Assembly: GCA_965224205.1 (NCBI GenBank)
Contig: CBDCYN010000016.1
Span: 1 to 64,000 of the forward strand
Origin: CBDCYN01 sp965224205
GTDB lineage: Bacteria; Planctomycetota; Phycisphaerae; Phycisphaerales; Phycisphaeraceae
Direction: 5' to 3'
DNA: 64,000 nt
The number at the start of each line of letters is the position of its first letter. The stretch's first letter is position 1. This document shows positions 53,694 to 62,465 of the stretch, one piece after another. A model generated the notes under the pieces. That model ran no database searches. It was not told where the DNA came from and saw only the letters and a program-made list of their open reading frames with translations. A program made the translations under genes and the position numbers.

Positions 53694-55331
53694 ATGAAGA
53701 CCCAGCCGGCCAGCAAGATCGTCTCCCTATTACGGCTTGAACAGATCGCGGCCCGTCACCGCCGCGACCACCTCAGGATCGTCCTGTGCCACGGGTGCTT
53801 CGATATCGTCCACCCCGGCCACGTGCGTTACCTCCAGTCCGCCGGCTCCCACGGGCACGTCCTAGTCGTGTCGCTGACCAGCGACGACGCGATCGAGAAG
53901 GCCGACGGCACCCGCCCGTACATCCCTCAGGAATTCCGAGCCGAAAACCTCGCGGCACTCCAGTTCGTCGACCACGTGGTCATCGCCGATGGCCCCACCG
54001 CCGAGCCGGTCATCGCCGCCCTTAATCCAGACCTCTACGTCAAGGGCCGTGAGTACGAGCACTCCAACGACCCACGGTTCCTGGCCGAGCGGCACCTCGT
54101 CGAGGCCCGCGGCGGGCGGGTGATGTATTCTTCGGGCGACGTCGTATTCAGCTCAACCACGATCCTCGACAACCTCGCCCACGGCCTGCGCCGCGGATCC
54201 GGCGGTCAGGACCAAACGAGGCTGCGCGCCAGCTGCCGCCGCTGGGGCGTGACCGCTGAATCCAGCACGCGACTCATCGACTCATTCGCCGGTCAACGGG
54301 TCGCCGTGCTAGGCGACGCGATCTGTGATCAATACGTGTTTTGTGAAACCGCCGACGTCGCCGAAGAGGCCCCAGTCCTCACCCTCAAGCCCAGTCACGA
54401 AGCTTCTTACCTGGGCGGCGCGGCGATGGTCGCCGGTCACCTATGCGGCCTCGGGGCCCACGCCCACCTGTTCACCTGTGTCGCCAATGACGAGCCGTCG
54501 GGCCAGCTGCTCGAAACCCTCGACCAGATGGGCGCCCGTCACACCGCTTTGCCGGTCCGCCAGCACCTGCCGATCAAGCAGCGGTTCCTGGCTGGAGACC
54601 AGAAGCTCATGAAGGTCGACCGGGGTGAGCCCCACCCCCTCGACACCGCCACGGAGCGACGTCTGATCGCCGAGCTCGACTCGGTCACCCGTGGGTTCGA
54701 CGCCCTGATCGTCGTCGACTTCGGCTACGGGGCCGTCACGTCGTGCCTGCTCGAGGCCCTCCTGCCGCGGGTTCGGCCGCGTGTGCGTACTATCGCGGGC
54801 GACATCTCCGGGGCCCGACGTACCGTGCTCTCGATGAAAAACGTCGACCTGCTCACCCCCACCGAGCGCGAGCTGCGAGGCGTCGCGGGCGATTTCGAGC
54901 AATCCCTGCCCACCGTCGCGGCCCAGCTCATGAAGCGGTTGGCCACCCCGAACCTGATCGTGACCCTTGGGCAGCGCGGGGTCGTGATGTTCCACCCCCG
55001 GACCCCGGAACAGGATCAATGGTTCGAGTCCCGTCTGCGGTGTGAATACCTCCCGGCGATGGCCGACCGGGCCGTGGACGTCGTCGGGGCCGGCGACGCC
55101 CTGATGGCCACCGCGACCCTGTCGCTGGCCAGCGGCGCGGGGTTGCAGCAAGCGGGGTACCTAGGCAGCACAGCCGCAGCTATGACGGTCGCCCGCGTCG
55201 GGAACCTCCCGGTCACCCATGAAGAGCTACGCCGGCAGCTATGCCACCGGCCCGAGCTAATCCCCGCGCACGGCGCATCGGTTGCGGTATCGATCCCGTC
55301 TAATCTCAAACCCAGGCTTGCCGCAGGCTGA
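53694..55331 (+). CDS. HldE-like protein with cytidylyltransferase before kinase domain
   Basis: The 545-residue product has a nucleotidyltransferase (about 25-165: HGCFDIVHPGHVRYL, VKGREYEHS, GRVMYSSGDVVFSST) followed by a PfkB-family kinase (about 195-520: YLGGAAMVAGHLCGLGA, and DVVGAGDALMA near 462). These activities make ADP- or GDP-activated heptoses for lipopolysaccharide or surface glycans. In HldE the kinase is N-terminal, so the order is reversed. The ATG is MKTQPASKIVSLL. It is single on this strand and has a long Pro/Ala-rich C-terminus. Confidence 0.85.
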   Translation: MKTQPASKIVSLLRLEQIAARHRRDHLRIVLCHGCFDIVHPGHVRYLQSAGSHGHVLVVSLTSDDAIEKADGTRPYIPQEFRAENLAALQFVDHVVIADGPTAEPVIAALNPDLYVKGREYEHSNDPRFLAERHLVEARGGRVMYSSGDVVFSSTTILDNLAHGLRRGSGGQDQTRLRASCRRWGVTAESSTRLIDSFAGQRVAVLGDAICDQYVFCETADVAEEAPVLTLKPSHEASYLGGAAMVAGHLCGLGAHAHLFTCVANDEPSGQLLETLDQMGARHTALPVRQHLPIKQRFLAGDQKLMKVDRGEPHPLDTATERRLIAELDSVTRGFDALIVVDFGYGAVTSCLLEALLPRVRPRVRTIAGDISGARRTVLSMKNVDLLTPTERELRGVAGDFEQSLPTVAAQLMKRLATPNLIVTLGQRGVVMFHPRTPEQDQWFESRLRCEYLPAMADRAVDVVGAGDALMATATLSLASGAGLQQAGYLGSTAAAMTVARVGNLPVTHEELRRQLCHRPELIPAHGASVAVSIPSNLKPRLAAG

Positions 55332-55386
55332 TTCACGCCGGTAACGAGTGGCCCCGGGTCTTCGACTGACGCCACGGCCCGCCGGT

Positions 55387-55812
55387 TTACGGATCGGCGC
55401 CTTCGTGCAGCAGCTCAACGCCCTGCCGCCCGGCAAACCCCTCGTCGATCTCGTGCCAGGCCCCGACGGCCTCTTCACCACAATGCCAGCACAGGTAGAT
55501 CTCCCGCCCCTGGTGGACCGCGGGGAAGTCGACCAACCCCCTCTCGAAGTCTTTGAGTTCGACCCCGACGTGACGCAATTCATCGATCAGCTCATTGAGC
55601 CGGTCCATCGAAGCTTCATACGCCTGGCGCAGCGGATTGAGATCCGATCGGATCCCGTGCCGTTCAATCTGCTGATGAAGGCCCACCGCTTCTTCATAGT
55701 GCCGTGAGATCTCTTGAACGATCCGCTGCACATACGGCAGGGCGCGGTTGGCTTCTTCGAGCGTAAAATACTTCTTTCCTTTTCTGGGGGCTTTGGGCAT
55801 GTTCGACGCCAT
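55387..55812 (-). CDS. DUF2203 family protein
   Basis: The 141-residue product matches DUF2203: YFTLEEANRALPYVQRIV near the N-terminus, GVELKDFERGLVDFPA in the middle and LCWHCGEEAVGAWHEIDEGF with a terminal GRQGVELL. The function is unknown. Either the ATG at 55812 or that at 55800 could be the start. Confidence 0.78.
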   Translation of the reverse strand: MASNMPKAPRKGKKYFTLEEANRALPYVQRIVQEISRHYEEAVGLHQQIERHGIRSDLNPLRQAYEASMDRLNELIDELRHVGVELKDFERGLVDFPAVHQGREIYLCWHCGEEAVGAWHEIDEGFAGRQGVELLHEGADP

Positions 55813-56113
55813 GGGTTCATCTGACAGGGCGGGCAAGAGCCTGATCCAAACCCGGATCGCTAATTTGTGTTGTTTGTCGCCGTCCCGGCCGCAGAGACCA
55901 ATGGCTACGCACTTTCTCCAGTCGGTGCCAGAGCCATTTGTATCGGCGCTGACGCGGGCTTTGCATGAACCCTTGTGTTAGGGTACGTAACCCGTAGTAT
56001 ACCCACTCCCAGGTGAAATGGTGATGTGGCTTATGGTCACGGCAAGGAGGTTTTCGGCGTCCCACACATCCCCGACGCGGTGTTTTGATACGCGATGCGT
56101 AGACAACCTTTGG
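55813..56113. other. Intergenic region with repeat motif
   Basis: The 301 bases between the DUF2203 gene and the end of the efflux pump gene hold no gene. One TTGATACGCGATGCGTA copy lies at 56079-56100, close to the pump's stop codon. Confidence 0.5.
56079..56100 (+). repeat. Dispersed motif TTGATACGCGATGCGTA, copy 3
   Basis: Shares all 22 bases with copy 1 on the opposite strand at 8748-8769; lies 14 bases from the end of the RND gene. Confidence 0.65.
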
Positions 56114-59100
56114 TCACCCGACGAGCTCCGCACCATGGCCACGGGTCACCACCGCCTTGACCTCCAGAATCAAGCTAAACACCAGCGGCACGACCAGCAA
56201 CGAAAAGACCGTCGACACCGCCAACCCCCCCAGCACCACGCTGCCCAGCCCCTTATAAAGCTCGCTGCCCGAGCCCGGCATGACCACCAGTGGCAGCATC
56301 CCGAACACGCTAGTCAACGTCGTCATGCAGATCGGCCTCGCCCGGGTCCGTACCGATTCCCGGATCGCCTCGGGGGCGGCTAATTTTTTATATCGAGAGT
56401 CAGGATCACCGTCACCTTCTTGTTTACCGGATGCATGCTGTACATCCGCCAGTCCTCTCATGAAGTTCAACGCCTGGTGGACGATCAAGATCGCGTTATT
56501 GACGACGACCCCGATCAAAATCACGAACCCTAGCATCGTCAGCACATCCAGGTGCTGACTAGGCACAAACGCGTGCACCACCGCCAACCCCAAAATCCCC
56601 CCCACCGCCGCCAACGGGACGCTGAACATGATCCCCAGCGGGTACAGAAAACTTTCGAAAAGCGCCGCCATCAGCAAATACGTGATCAAAAGTGCCAAAA
56701 ACAGCCGGCTCTGAAAGAAACCCCGCAGGCTGTCTCCGGTCCATCCCGCCCACCGCCCCAGCATCGCTTCGCGCACCCGTGATAGCTGGTCAGCCGTCCC
56801 CGCGAGCGTGATCGACGTGTCGGGCGCGATCGCGCCGCTGGTCTTCAACTGCGAGGCGATCTGTTCGACCTGCTGCGAAGCGGTCTCGAGCGGGGTGTCT
56901 TCATCGGGGATAACCGTGAGGGTGATCGCCCGCAGCTGTTCGATCCGGTTGATCTGCTGCGGGGCCAGGGTCCGCGACACCCGCGCCACCGCTGACAGCG
57001 GCACCGTGGACACAGTCCCGTCAGCCAAACGCACCGCCAGCGGGACCTTATCCAGAGCGTCGGGGGTGATCGCGTCCTGCGGTCGTCGTACCAGCACCAG
57101 GTCCACCGACTCGCCGTCGAGACGATAGTCGCCGATGATCGAGCCGTCGACGAGTGTCTGGATCGCCCGGCCGATCGCGGCCACGTCCATGTCTAAATCC
57201 TTGGCTTTGACCTGGTCGATCTGCACCTGTAGCTCGGGCCCGGCGAGGTTGAAGTTCAAAGGGTTGGGCCGGACGTTGCCGAACCCGAACCGCCCCGCCA
57301 GGGTCATGTACAACGCGTCGGCGCTGCTCCGTAGCCGCGCTAGATCAAACCCCGCCAGCTCCACATCGATTGCATTGCCGCCACCCACACCCCGGCCAAA
57401 GATCGACGCCTGCTGAGCAAACCCGAAGCTGCCTGGGATCCCCGACATCGCCCCGCCCAATACGGCGCCCAAGGGTTTGACCAACTCCTTATCCCGGCTC
57501 GAACAGCCCATGAAGATCGTGCCCCCGAACGAGACGAAGAAGTAGTTTTGGATCGCAGGGACGACTTGATACGGCTGATCCGAACCGAACGGGACCACCG
57601 GCCGGATCGCCGTGGCCTCGGCGTTGGTTTCGGCTTGCCAATAGGGGGCCAGCCCTGCTTCGATGCGCTCCCCGATCGTCTCATTGTGGTCGATGTTATA
57701 CGCCGGGGGTGTGAACATGATCCCGAAGATCAGGTTCTTATTACCCTGGGGCAGATACGAGGTCGGGGGTTTAAGCAGCACCGCCCCCCCTAACGATACC
57801 ACCGTGAACACCGCCACGATCGCCACTCGCACCGGCACCCGCGCCCACCCGCCGCTAACCAGCCAATGCACAAGGTCCGCGTACCGTCGCGTCGCCCAGT
57901 CCAGGAAAATCGTCAACCCAAACAGGGTCTTGAACGCCCGCATCACCCCACCCCGCGTCGACACCGGTTTGAGCCACCGCGCCGACGCCGAGGGGATCAC
58001 TGTTATTGATACCAACAGTGACAGGCTCACCGCCGCGCAGATCGCCAACGCGATATCCCGGAACAGCTGTCCCGCCTCTTCTTCAATGGTCAATACCGGC
58101 ACGAACACCGCCAGCGTGGTCAGCGTCGACGCCAGGATCGCCCCCCACACCTCCTTGGCCCCGTCGTAAGCCGCCTGGGGCGGTGTTTTACCCATCCCCA
58201 GGTGCCGGTCGATGTTCTCGAGCACCACGATCGCGTTGTCGATCACCATCCCCACCGCGAACGCCAAACCCGCGAGGCTGATCACGTTGAGGTTCCGCCC
58301 GAACCCGGTCATCACTACGAACGTGCCGATCACCGACACCGGGATCGCCAGCGCGATGATCATCGTGGGTCGGATCGTGCGAAGGAATAGCAGCAACACC
58401 ACCGTCGCCAGCGACCCGCCGATCCACAGGTTGTTGAGCACCAGCCCGATCGCGTCATGGATGTACACCGTCTCGTCATACACCTGCCTCATGTGAAGCC
58501 CGTGGCCGTACGCGGGCAGGATATCTCGGTTCACCTCTTCGATCCGCCGCTGGAGGTCTTCCATAATCTGGATCACGTTCGAGCCGCTTTCACGGATCGC
58601 GTTGATCGCCAGCGACGGTTTACCGTTTGACCGCACAAAAGACCGGCGTTTCTCGAGGGTCAGCTCCACCTCGGCGATATCGCGCACCCGCACCGGCCCG
58701 CCGTTTGTGGAAGCGACCACCGTCCCGAGGATCGCTTCGAGTTGATCGTACTGACCGACCGTGCGTACCCGCACGTCGAGCCGGCCTTCGGGCAGGTCCC
58801 CAGCCGAGACGTTCACGTTCTCCTGCTGCAACGCCCCGATCAGGTCTTCAAACGTCACCCCCCGCTGGGCCAATTTCTGGGCGTTAACGCGGATCTGGAC
58901 TTGGCGCTCCCGGCCGCCGTAGATATTGACCTCACTGACCCCTGAAACCCTTTCCAAGTAGGGCTTGATCCGCTTGTCGGCGGCGTCGTAGAACGCTTGG
59001 ATGTCGTAATCGGGGTCGGTCGAATCGAGGATGATCCACGCGATCGCGTTCTCGCTGGCGGTGTCGGCAGCGTTGATGACCGGCTCCTCGACGTCTTGGG

Positions 59101-59455
59101 GGTACTCGGGCACCTCCCGCAGCTTGTCGGAGACCTCCTGGAGGGCGCGGTCGATGTTGGTTCCGATATAAAACTCAAGGGTGATCGTACCCTGCCCCTG
59201 CTTGGCCGAGGCGGTCATCTTCTTGAGGTTAGAGACCGCTTTGAGCTTGTCCTCCTGTTCCTCGATGATCTCCTGCTCGACCTCCTCGGGGCTTCGCCCG
59301 GTCCATTCGGTCTCGACCGTGATGATCGGGCGGTCGACGTTGGGCACCAGCTGCACCGGGATCCGCAGGACGCTGAGCACCCCAAACAGCAGCAGCAGCA
59401 GCACCCCGACGGTGACCCTTACGGGGTAGGAGATGGCGAAGCGGATGTAGTCCAT
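56114..59455 (-). CDS. RND-family multidrug efflux transporter permease (AcrB/MdtC class)
   Basis: The 1113-residue inner-membrane pump has 12 spans in two repeats of six. The first repeat includes ISLAGLAFAVGMVIDNAIVVLEN-like TM4 with the paired Asp residues for proton relay (near 400-410), and two large periplasmic porter domains. It resembles MdtB/C and hydrophobe exporters. It exports drugs or lipids with the adaptor encoded next upstream (59581-60813). The 125-base gap holds a diverged palindromic element. Confidence 0.92.
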   Translation of the reverse strand: MDYIRFAISYPVRVTVGVLLLLLFGVLSVLRIPVQLVPNVDRPIITVETEWTGRSPEEVEQEIIEEQEDKLKAVSNLKKMTASAKQGQGTITLEFYIGTNIDRALQEVSDKLREVPEYPQDVEEPVINAADTASENAIAWIILDSTDPDYDIQAFYDAADKRIKPYLERVSGVSEVNIYGGRERQVQIRVNAQKLAQRGVTFEDLIGALQQENVNVSAGDLPEGRLDVRVRTVGQYDQLEAILGTVVASTNGGPVRVRDIAEVELTLEKRRSFVRSNGKPSLAINAIRESGSNVIQIMEDLQRRIEEVNRDILPAYGHGLHMRQVYDETVYIHDAIGLVLNNLWIGGSLATVVLLLFLRTIRPTMIIALAIPVSVIGTFVVMTGFGRNLNVISLAGLAFAVGMVIDNAIVVLENIDRHLGMGKTPPQAAYDGAKEVWGAILASTLTTLAVFVPVLTIEEEAGQLFRDIALAICAAVSLSLLVSITVIPSASARWLKPVSTRGGVMRAFKTLFGLTIFLDWATRRYADLVHWLVSGGWARVPVRVAIVAVFTVVSLGGAVLLKPPTSYLPQGNKNLIFGIMFTPPAYNIDHNETIGERIEAGLAPYWQAETNAEATAIRPVVPFGSDQPYQVVPAIQNYFFVSFGGTIFMGCSSRDKELVKPLGAVLGGAMSGIPGSFGFAQQASIFGRGVGGGNAIDVELAGFDLARLRSSADALYMTLAGRFGFGNVRPNPLNFNLAGPELQVQIDQVKAKDLDMDVAAIGRAIQTLVDGSIIGDYRLDGESVDLVLVRRPQDAITPDALDKVPLAVRLADGTVSTVPLSAVARVSRTLAPQQINRIEQLRAITLTVIPDEDTPLETASQQVEQIASQLKTSGAIAPDTSITLAGTADQLSRVREAMLGRWAGWTGDSLRGFFQSRLFLALLITYLLMAALFESFLYPLGIMFSVPLAAVGGILGLAVVHAFVPSQHLDVLTMLGFVILIGVVVNNAILIVHQALNFMRGLADVQHASGKQEGDGDPDSRYKKLAAPEAIRESVRTRARPICMTTLTSVFGMLPLVVMPGSGSELYKGLGSVVLGGLAVSTVFSLLVVPLVFSLILEVKAVVTRGHGAELVG

Positions 59456-59482
59456 GACGTTGTTTCGAATCTTCTGCCGGGT

Positions 59483-59562
59483 GTGCCCCTGGCTGCTTGT
59501 CAGCTGGTGTGAGTGCTCAAGACCGTTGGCCGCTGCACTGGCTGACGAGTGGTCAGTGGCAC
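59483..59562. repeat. Diverged copy of the nested palindromic repeat
   Basis: Arms 59483-59509 and 59536-59562 correspond to 533-559 and 586-612 with the same 26-base loop length, but several mismatches. Both copies lie between two same-strand genes, after one stop and before the next start. Confidence 0.75.
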
Positions 59563-59580
59563 CCGATGCGGCGACACAGG

Positions 59581-60813
59581 TTAGGGGTGAGTGCCGCTGA
59601 TGGGCTGATCCTCAACGACATTCAACGGCTGACCCGGGAACAGACGCTCGGCGCCCTCGACGACCACGGCCACGGATTCAGCCAAACCCGGACCTGCGGC
59701 TTGCGATGCCGCTTCGACCGCGTACCGGTCGCCGTGACCAAACGTCACGCGCACCGGGACGGGGACGGCGGCGCCGGCGATCCGGGCCCAGACCATCGCC
59801 CCTTGGTCGGTGCGGACCACCGCGTCACGGGGGACGGTGAACACTTCAATCTGCTGGCTGGTCGGGACCAGGGCGGTCGTGCTCATGCCCGCTTTGAGCC
59901 GGCCCTGCTGATCGTCGAGCACGATCTTGACTGGGAACGTCCGGGCCGCGGTGGCCGCGGAGGGGATGATCTCCCGGACCGTGCCGGTGGCTTCGAGGTC
60001 GAGAGGTTCGATCCGCAGCTCGATCGTTTGGCCCAGCTGAAGATGGTTGATCAGTCGTTCCGGCACATCGATCCGCGCGTCGATCCGGCCGCGGGTGATG
60101 ACCTCCGCGATCGAGTCGCCCTGATCGAGCCAATGCCCCAGTTCGGTCATCTTTTCGGTGACGATCCCATCGAACGGGGCGGTAACGGTGAGTCGGCTGA
60201 GTTCCTCACGGGCGCTTTGGAGCTGCACCTGCGCGGCGTTGACGTCGGCCAAGGCGCGGTCGAGCCGGGCCTGCTCGGCCTGTTCAGTAGTCACCGCGTC
60301 TTCGACCTCCTTGGGCTTGGCCGACCCGGACCGCTGGAGGTCTTCGAGGTATTTCCGGTCCCGGCTGGCCTGGTCGAGCCTCGCCCGCGCTTCGGCGACG
60401 CCGGCGTGGGCCTGGGTGAGCTGGGCCTGAGCGGCGGCGACCGAGAGTTTGGCCCAGACGTCATCGAGTTGGACCAGCACGGTCTGCCCGCCGTCGACGA
60501 TCATGCCTTCCCCGAATGAGGCTTTGACCACCAGCCCCGGCTGCTCGGCGGCGACCAGGGTGCGGGTGACCTCACGTAGCCGGCCCACGACCTCCCACCG
60601 GGCTTGAAGGGTTTGCCGCTGGACGTGACCCACGCGCACCAAGGCGGGCGGCGGATCTTGACCCCCTGCCCCCGGGGGGTCGTCACCGGCTCGGGCGGCG
60701 GTGACTAGAGTTAAGACCCCAAGGACAGATAGAAGCGTACCGACAACCCACGGGAGACCGCCTTTGGCGATTAAACAGCTGCGGTGATGAGGTACGTTTC
60801 GTCGTAGGGTCAT
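59581..60813 (-). CDS. RND efflux periplasmic adaptor (HlyD/MexA family)
   Basis: The 410-residue product has an N-terminal hydrophobic segment (VVGTLLSVLGVLTLVTAARA), a lipoyl/barrel-sandwich core split by a helical hairpin (about 75-215: QAQLTQAHAGVAEARARLDQAS...), and a beta-barrel (about 230-310) with IDVPERLINHLQLGQTIELR. It bridges the pump to an outer-membrane channel. It is encoded just upstream of the pump in the same operon. Confidence 0.9.
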   Translation of the reverse strand: MTLRRNVPHHRSCLIAKGGLPWVVGTLLSVLGVLTLVTAARAGDDPPGAGGQDPPPALVRVGHVQRQTLQARWEVVGRLREVTRTLVAAEQPGLVVKASFGEGMIVDGGQTVLVQLDDVWAKLSVAAAQAQLTQAHAGVAEARARLDQASRDRKYLEDLQRSGSAKPKEVEDAVTTEQAEQARLDRALADVNAAQVQLQSAREELSRLTVTAPFDGIVTEKMTELGHWLDQGDSIAEVITRGRIDARIDVPERLINHLQLGQTIELRIEPLDLEATGTVREIIPSAATAARTFPVKIVLDDQQGRLKAGMSTTALVPTSQQIEVFTVPRDAVVRTDQGAMVWARIAGAAVPVPVRVTFGHGDRYAVEAASQAAGPGLAESVAVVVEGAERLFPGQPLNVVEDQPISGTHP

Positions 60814-60970
60814 TCTTCATATCCAGACACGAGAAGACGGTTGGTCGTCACACAGGCACGTCAAGGACGCGATGCCTAAGTCTTCAGATGTGCCTATCAT
60901 AGCGGCTCGGCGCAAGTTCTGGCTGGCGGTTTGTTATTCATGTGTGTTGAGTTGGATCGGCTCCTATCCG

Positions 60971-62200
60971 ATGACACGGCTTTTCATCTTTGATGACGGA
61001 AAAGGGCGTTGGGGCCCGCTCACCGACCGCCGGGCTGTTTTCGAGCTGCGGACCGGGGCGGTCACGACGCTCGAACGGATCGAGCGGGTTACCGGGTTAC
61101 GCGCCGCTGGCCTCATCGTGCCGCCCAGGCTACAGGCGGTGGTCGCCGAGCGGTACCCGCAGGCAGCGGTGAATGGGCCGATCGGGGACGGCCATGGGTT
61201 GATGATCAACGGCCGGTGCTCGCGGGCTCAAACGCTAGATTGTATCGCTACACCATCGGGGCCGACCGCTTGGGTTCAGGATGACGACCAGGTGGTTGCT
61301 GCGCTGTTAGATCGCGACACGGCTGACGGTTTTCAAACCAGTGGGTTTGTTTCTATACCCGGTCAGGTGACGGTTCACCGCCTACCCGGTCGAGTACTGA
61401 TCGAGCGTCCGTGGCACATCCTCGACGAGCTCGAAGTGAATCTAAAGTCAGACCTCGATGCAAGCGAAATCGATGAATGGAACCGGGTGGGTGATTCGGT
61501 CTCTGCCTTCGGCGATCACCCGGTGCGCGTCGCGGATGACGCCGTGGTTCAACCCGCGGTTGTATTCAACACCGAGCAAGGCCCGGTCGTGGTCGATCAT
61601 CACGCGGTGATCGCGGCGGCAGCGGTGCTCGAGGGGCCGTGCTATATCGGGCGGGGTAGCCACGTCGCCTGCCATGCGCATATCCGGCCCGGCACGGTCA
61701 TTGGTCCGGGGTGCAAGGTCGGGGGTGAGGTGAGCCAGTCGATCATTCAAGGCTATACCAATAAGGCTCACTACGGGTACCTGGGTTGCAGCTTGGTCGG
61801 GCAGTGGGTCAACCTCGGGGCGGGCACGACGGTGAGCAATCTCAAGAACACGTACAGCCCGGTGCGTGCCCTCCTGGAGCCGGGCGCAGAGCCCGAAGAC
61901 ACGGGGCGGGTCTACCAGGGGCCGATCCTCGGGGATTTTGTGCGCACCGCGATCGGGACCCGGTTGCTCACCGGGGCATGCGTTGGCACGGGTTCCATGA
62001 TCAGCGTGTCGGGCCTTGTTGCGAAGTGGGTCGAACGCTTCCGGTTCGTCAACGATCAAGGCGACCGTCCGTACGACATCGAGAAATTTATCACGACCGC
62101 GCGGGTGATGATGGATCTAAAATCGCAGCGGTTGATCGTCGCTGAAGAAGAACTGCTGCGTCAGCTGTTTCGTGGGATTGGTGATAATGAATGCGGATAA
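60971..62200 (+). CDS. Sugar nucleotidyltransferase of the GlmU-like type
   Basis: The 409-residue product starts MTRLFIFDDGKGRWGPLTDRR. The N-terminal part is unlike canonical GlmU, while residues about 230-350 form a left-handed beta-helix (AVIAAAAVLEGPCYIGRGSHV, PGTVIGPGCKVGGEVSQS, TIGTRLLTGACVGTGS). Such proteins are annotated as GlmU-like putative sugar nucleotidyltransferases and may feed surface glycans. The ATG at 60971 is preferred; the frame is open 99 bases upstream but that segment is not conserved-looking. Confidence 0.75.
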   Translation: MTRLFIFDDGKGRWGPLTDRRAVFELRTGAVTTLERIERVTGLRAAGLIVPPRLQAVVAERYPQAAVNGPIGDGHGLMINGRCSRAQTLDCIATPSGPTAWVQDDDQVVAALLDRDTADGFQTSGFVSIPGQVTVHRLPGRVLIERPWHILDELEVNLKSDLDASEIDEWNRVGDSVSAFGDHPVRVADDAVVQPAVVFNTEQGPVVVDHHAVIAAAAVLEGPCYIGRGSHVACHAHIRPGTVIGPGCKVGGEVSQSIIQGYTNKAHYGYLGCSLVGQWVNLGAGTTVSNLKNTYSPVRALLEPGAEPEDTGRVYQGPILGDFVRTAIGTRLLTGACVGTGSMISVSGLVAKWVERFRFVNDQGDRPYDIEKFITTARVMMDLKSQRLIVAEEELLRQLFRGIGDNECG

Positions 62201-62221
62201 AACAAGGGGTGCCATGGGTCA

Positions 62222-62238
62222 TATGCATCGTGTATCAA
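62222..62238 (-). repeat. Dispersed motif TTGATACGCGATGCGTA, diverged copy 4
   Basis: Fifteen of 17 bases match; the changes (C to T, twice, on the plus strand) weaken the palindrome. It lies in the 265-base gap before the HD-domain gene, which shows no gene otherwise. Confidence 0.45.
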
Positions 62239-62465
62239 CATGCCGCGTGACACCTGGACGCGACACGGACACCTCCGCTTTATCCCGAGGCAAAATTGAC
62301 CGGCCAGGACACCTCCCCACTGGTCTGACCGTTACGACCGGACCAGCTTCACCGTGCGACGCTCGTCGCCGACCGATTTTCTCACTTGCTGGTCATCCCC
62401 ATCGCCGGGATCGACGATAATAGCGAAATTATATTTTAATTTAATGGTGGCACCGGAGCCGTCGA

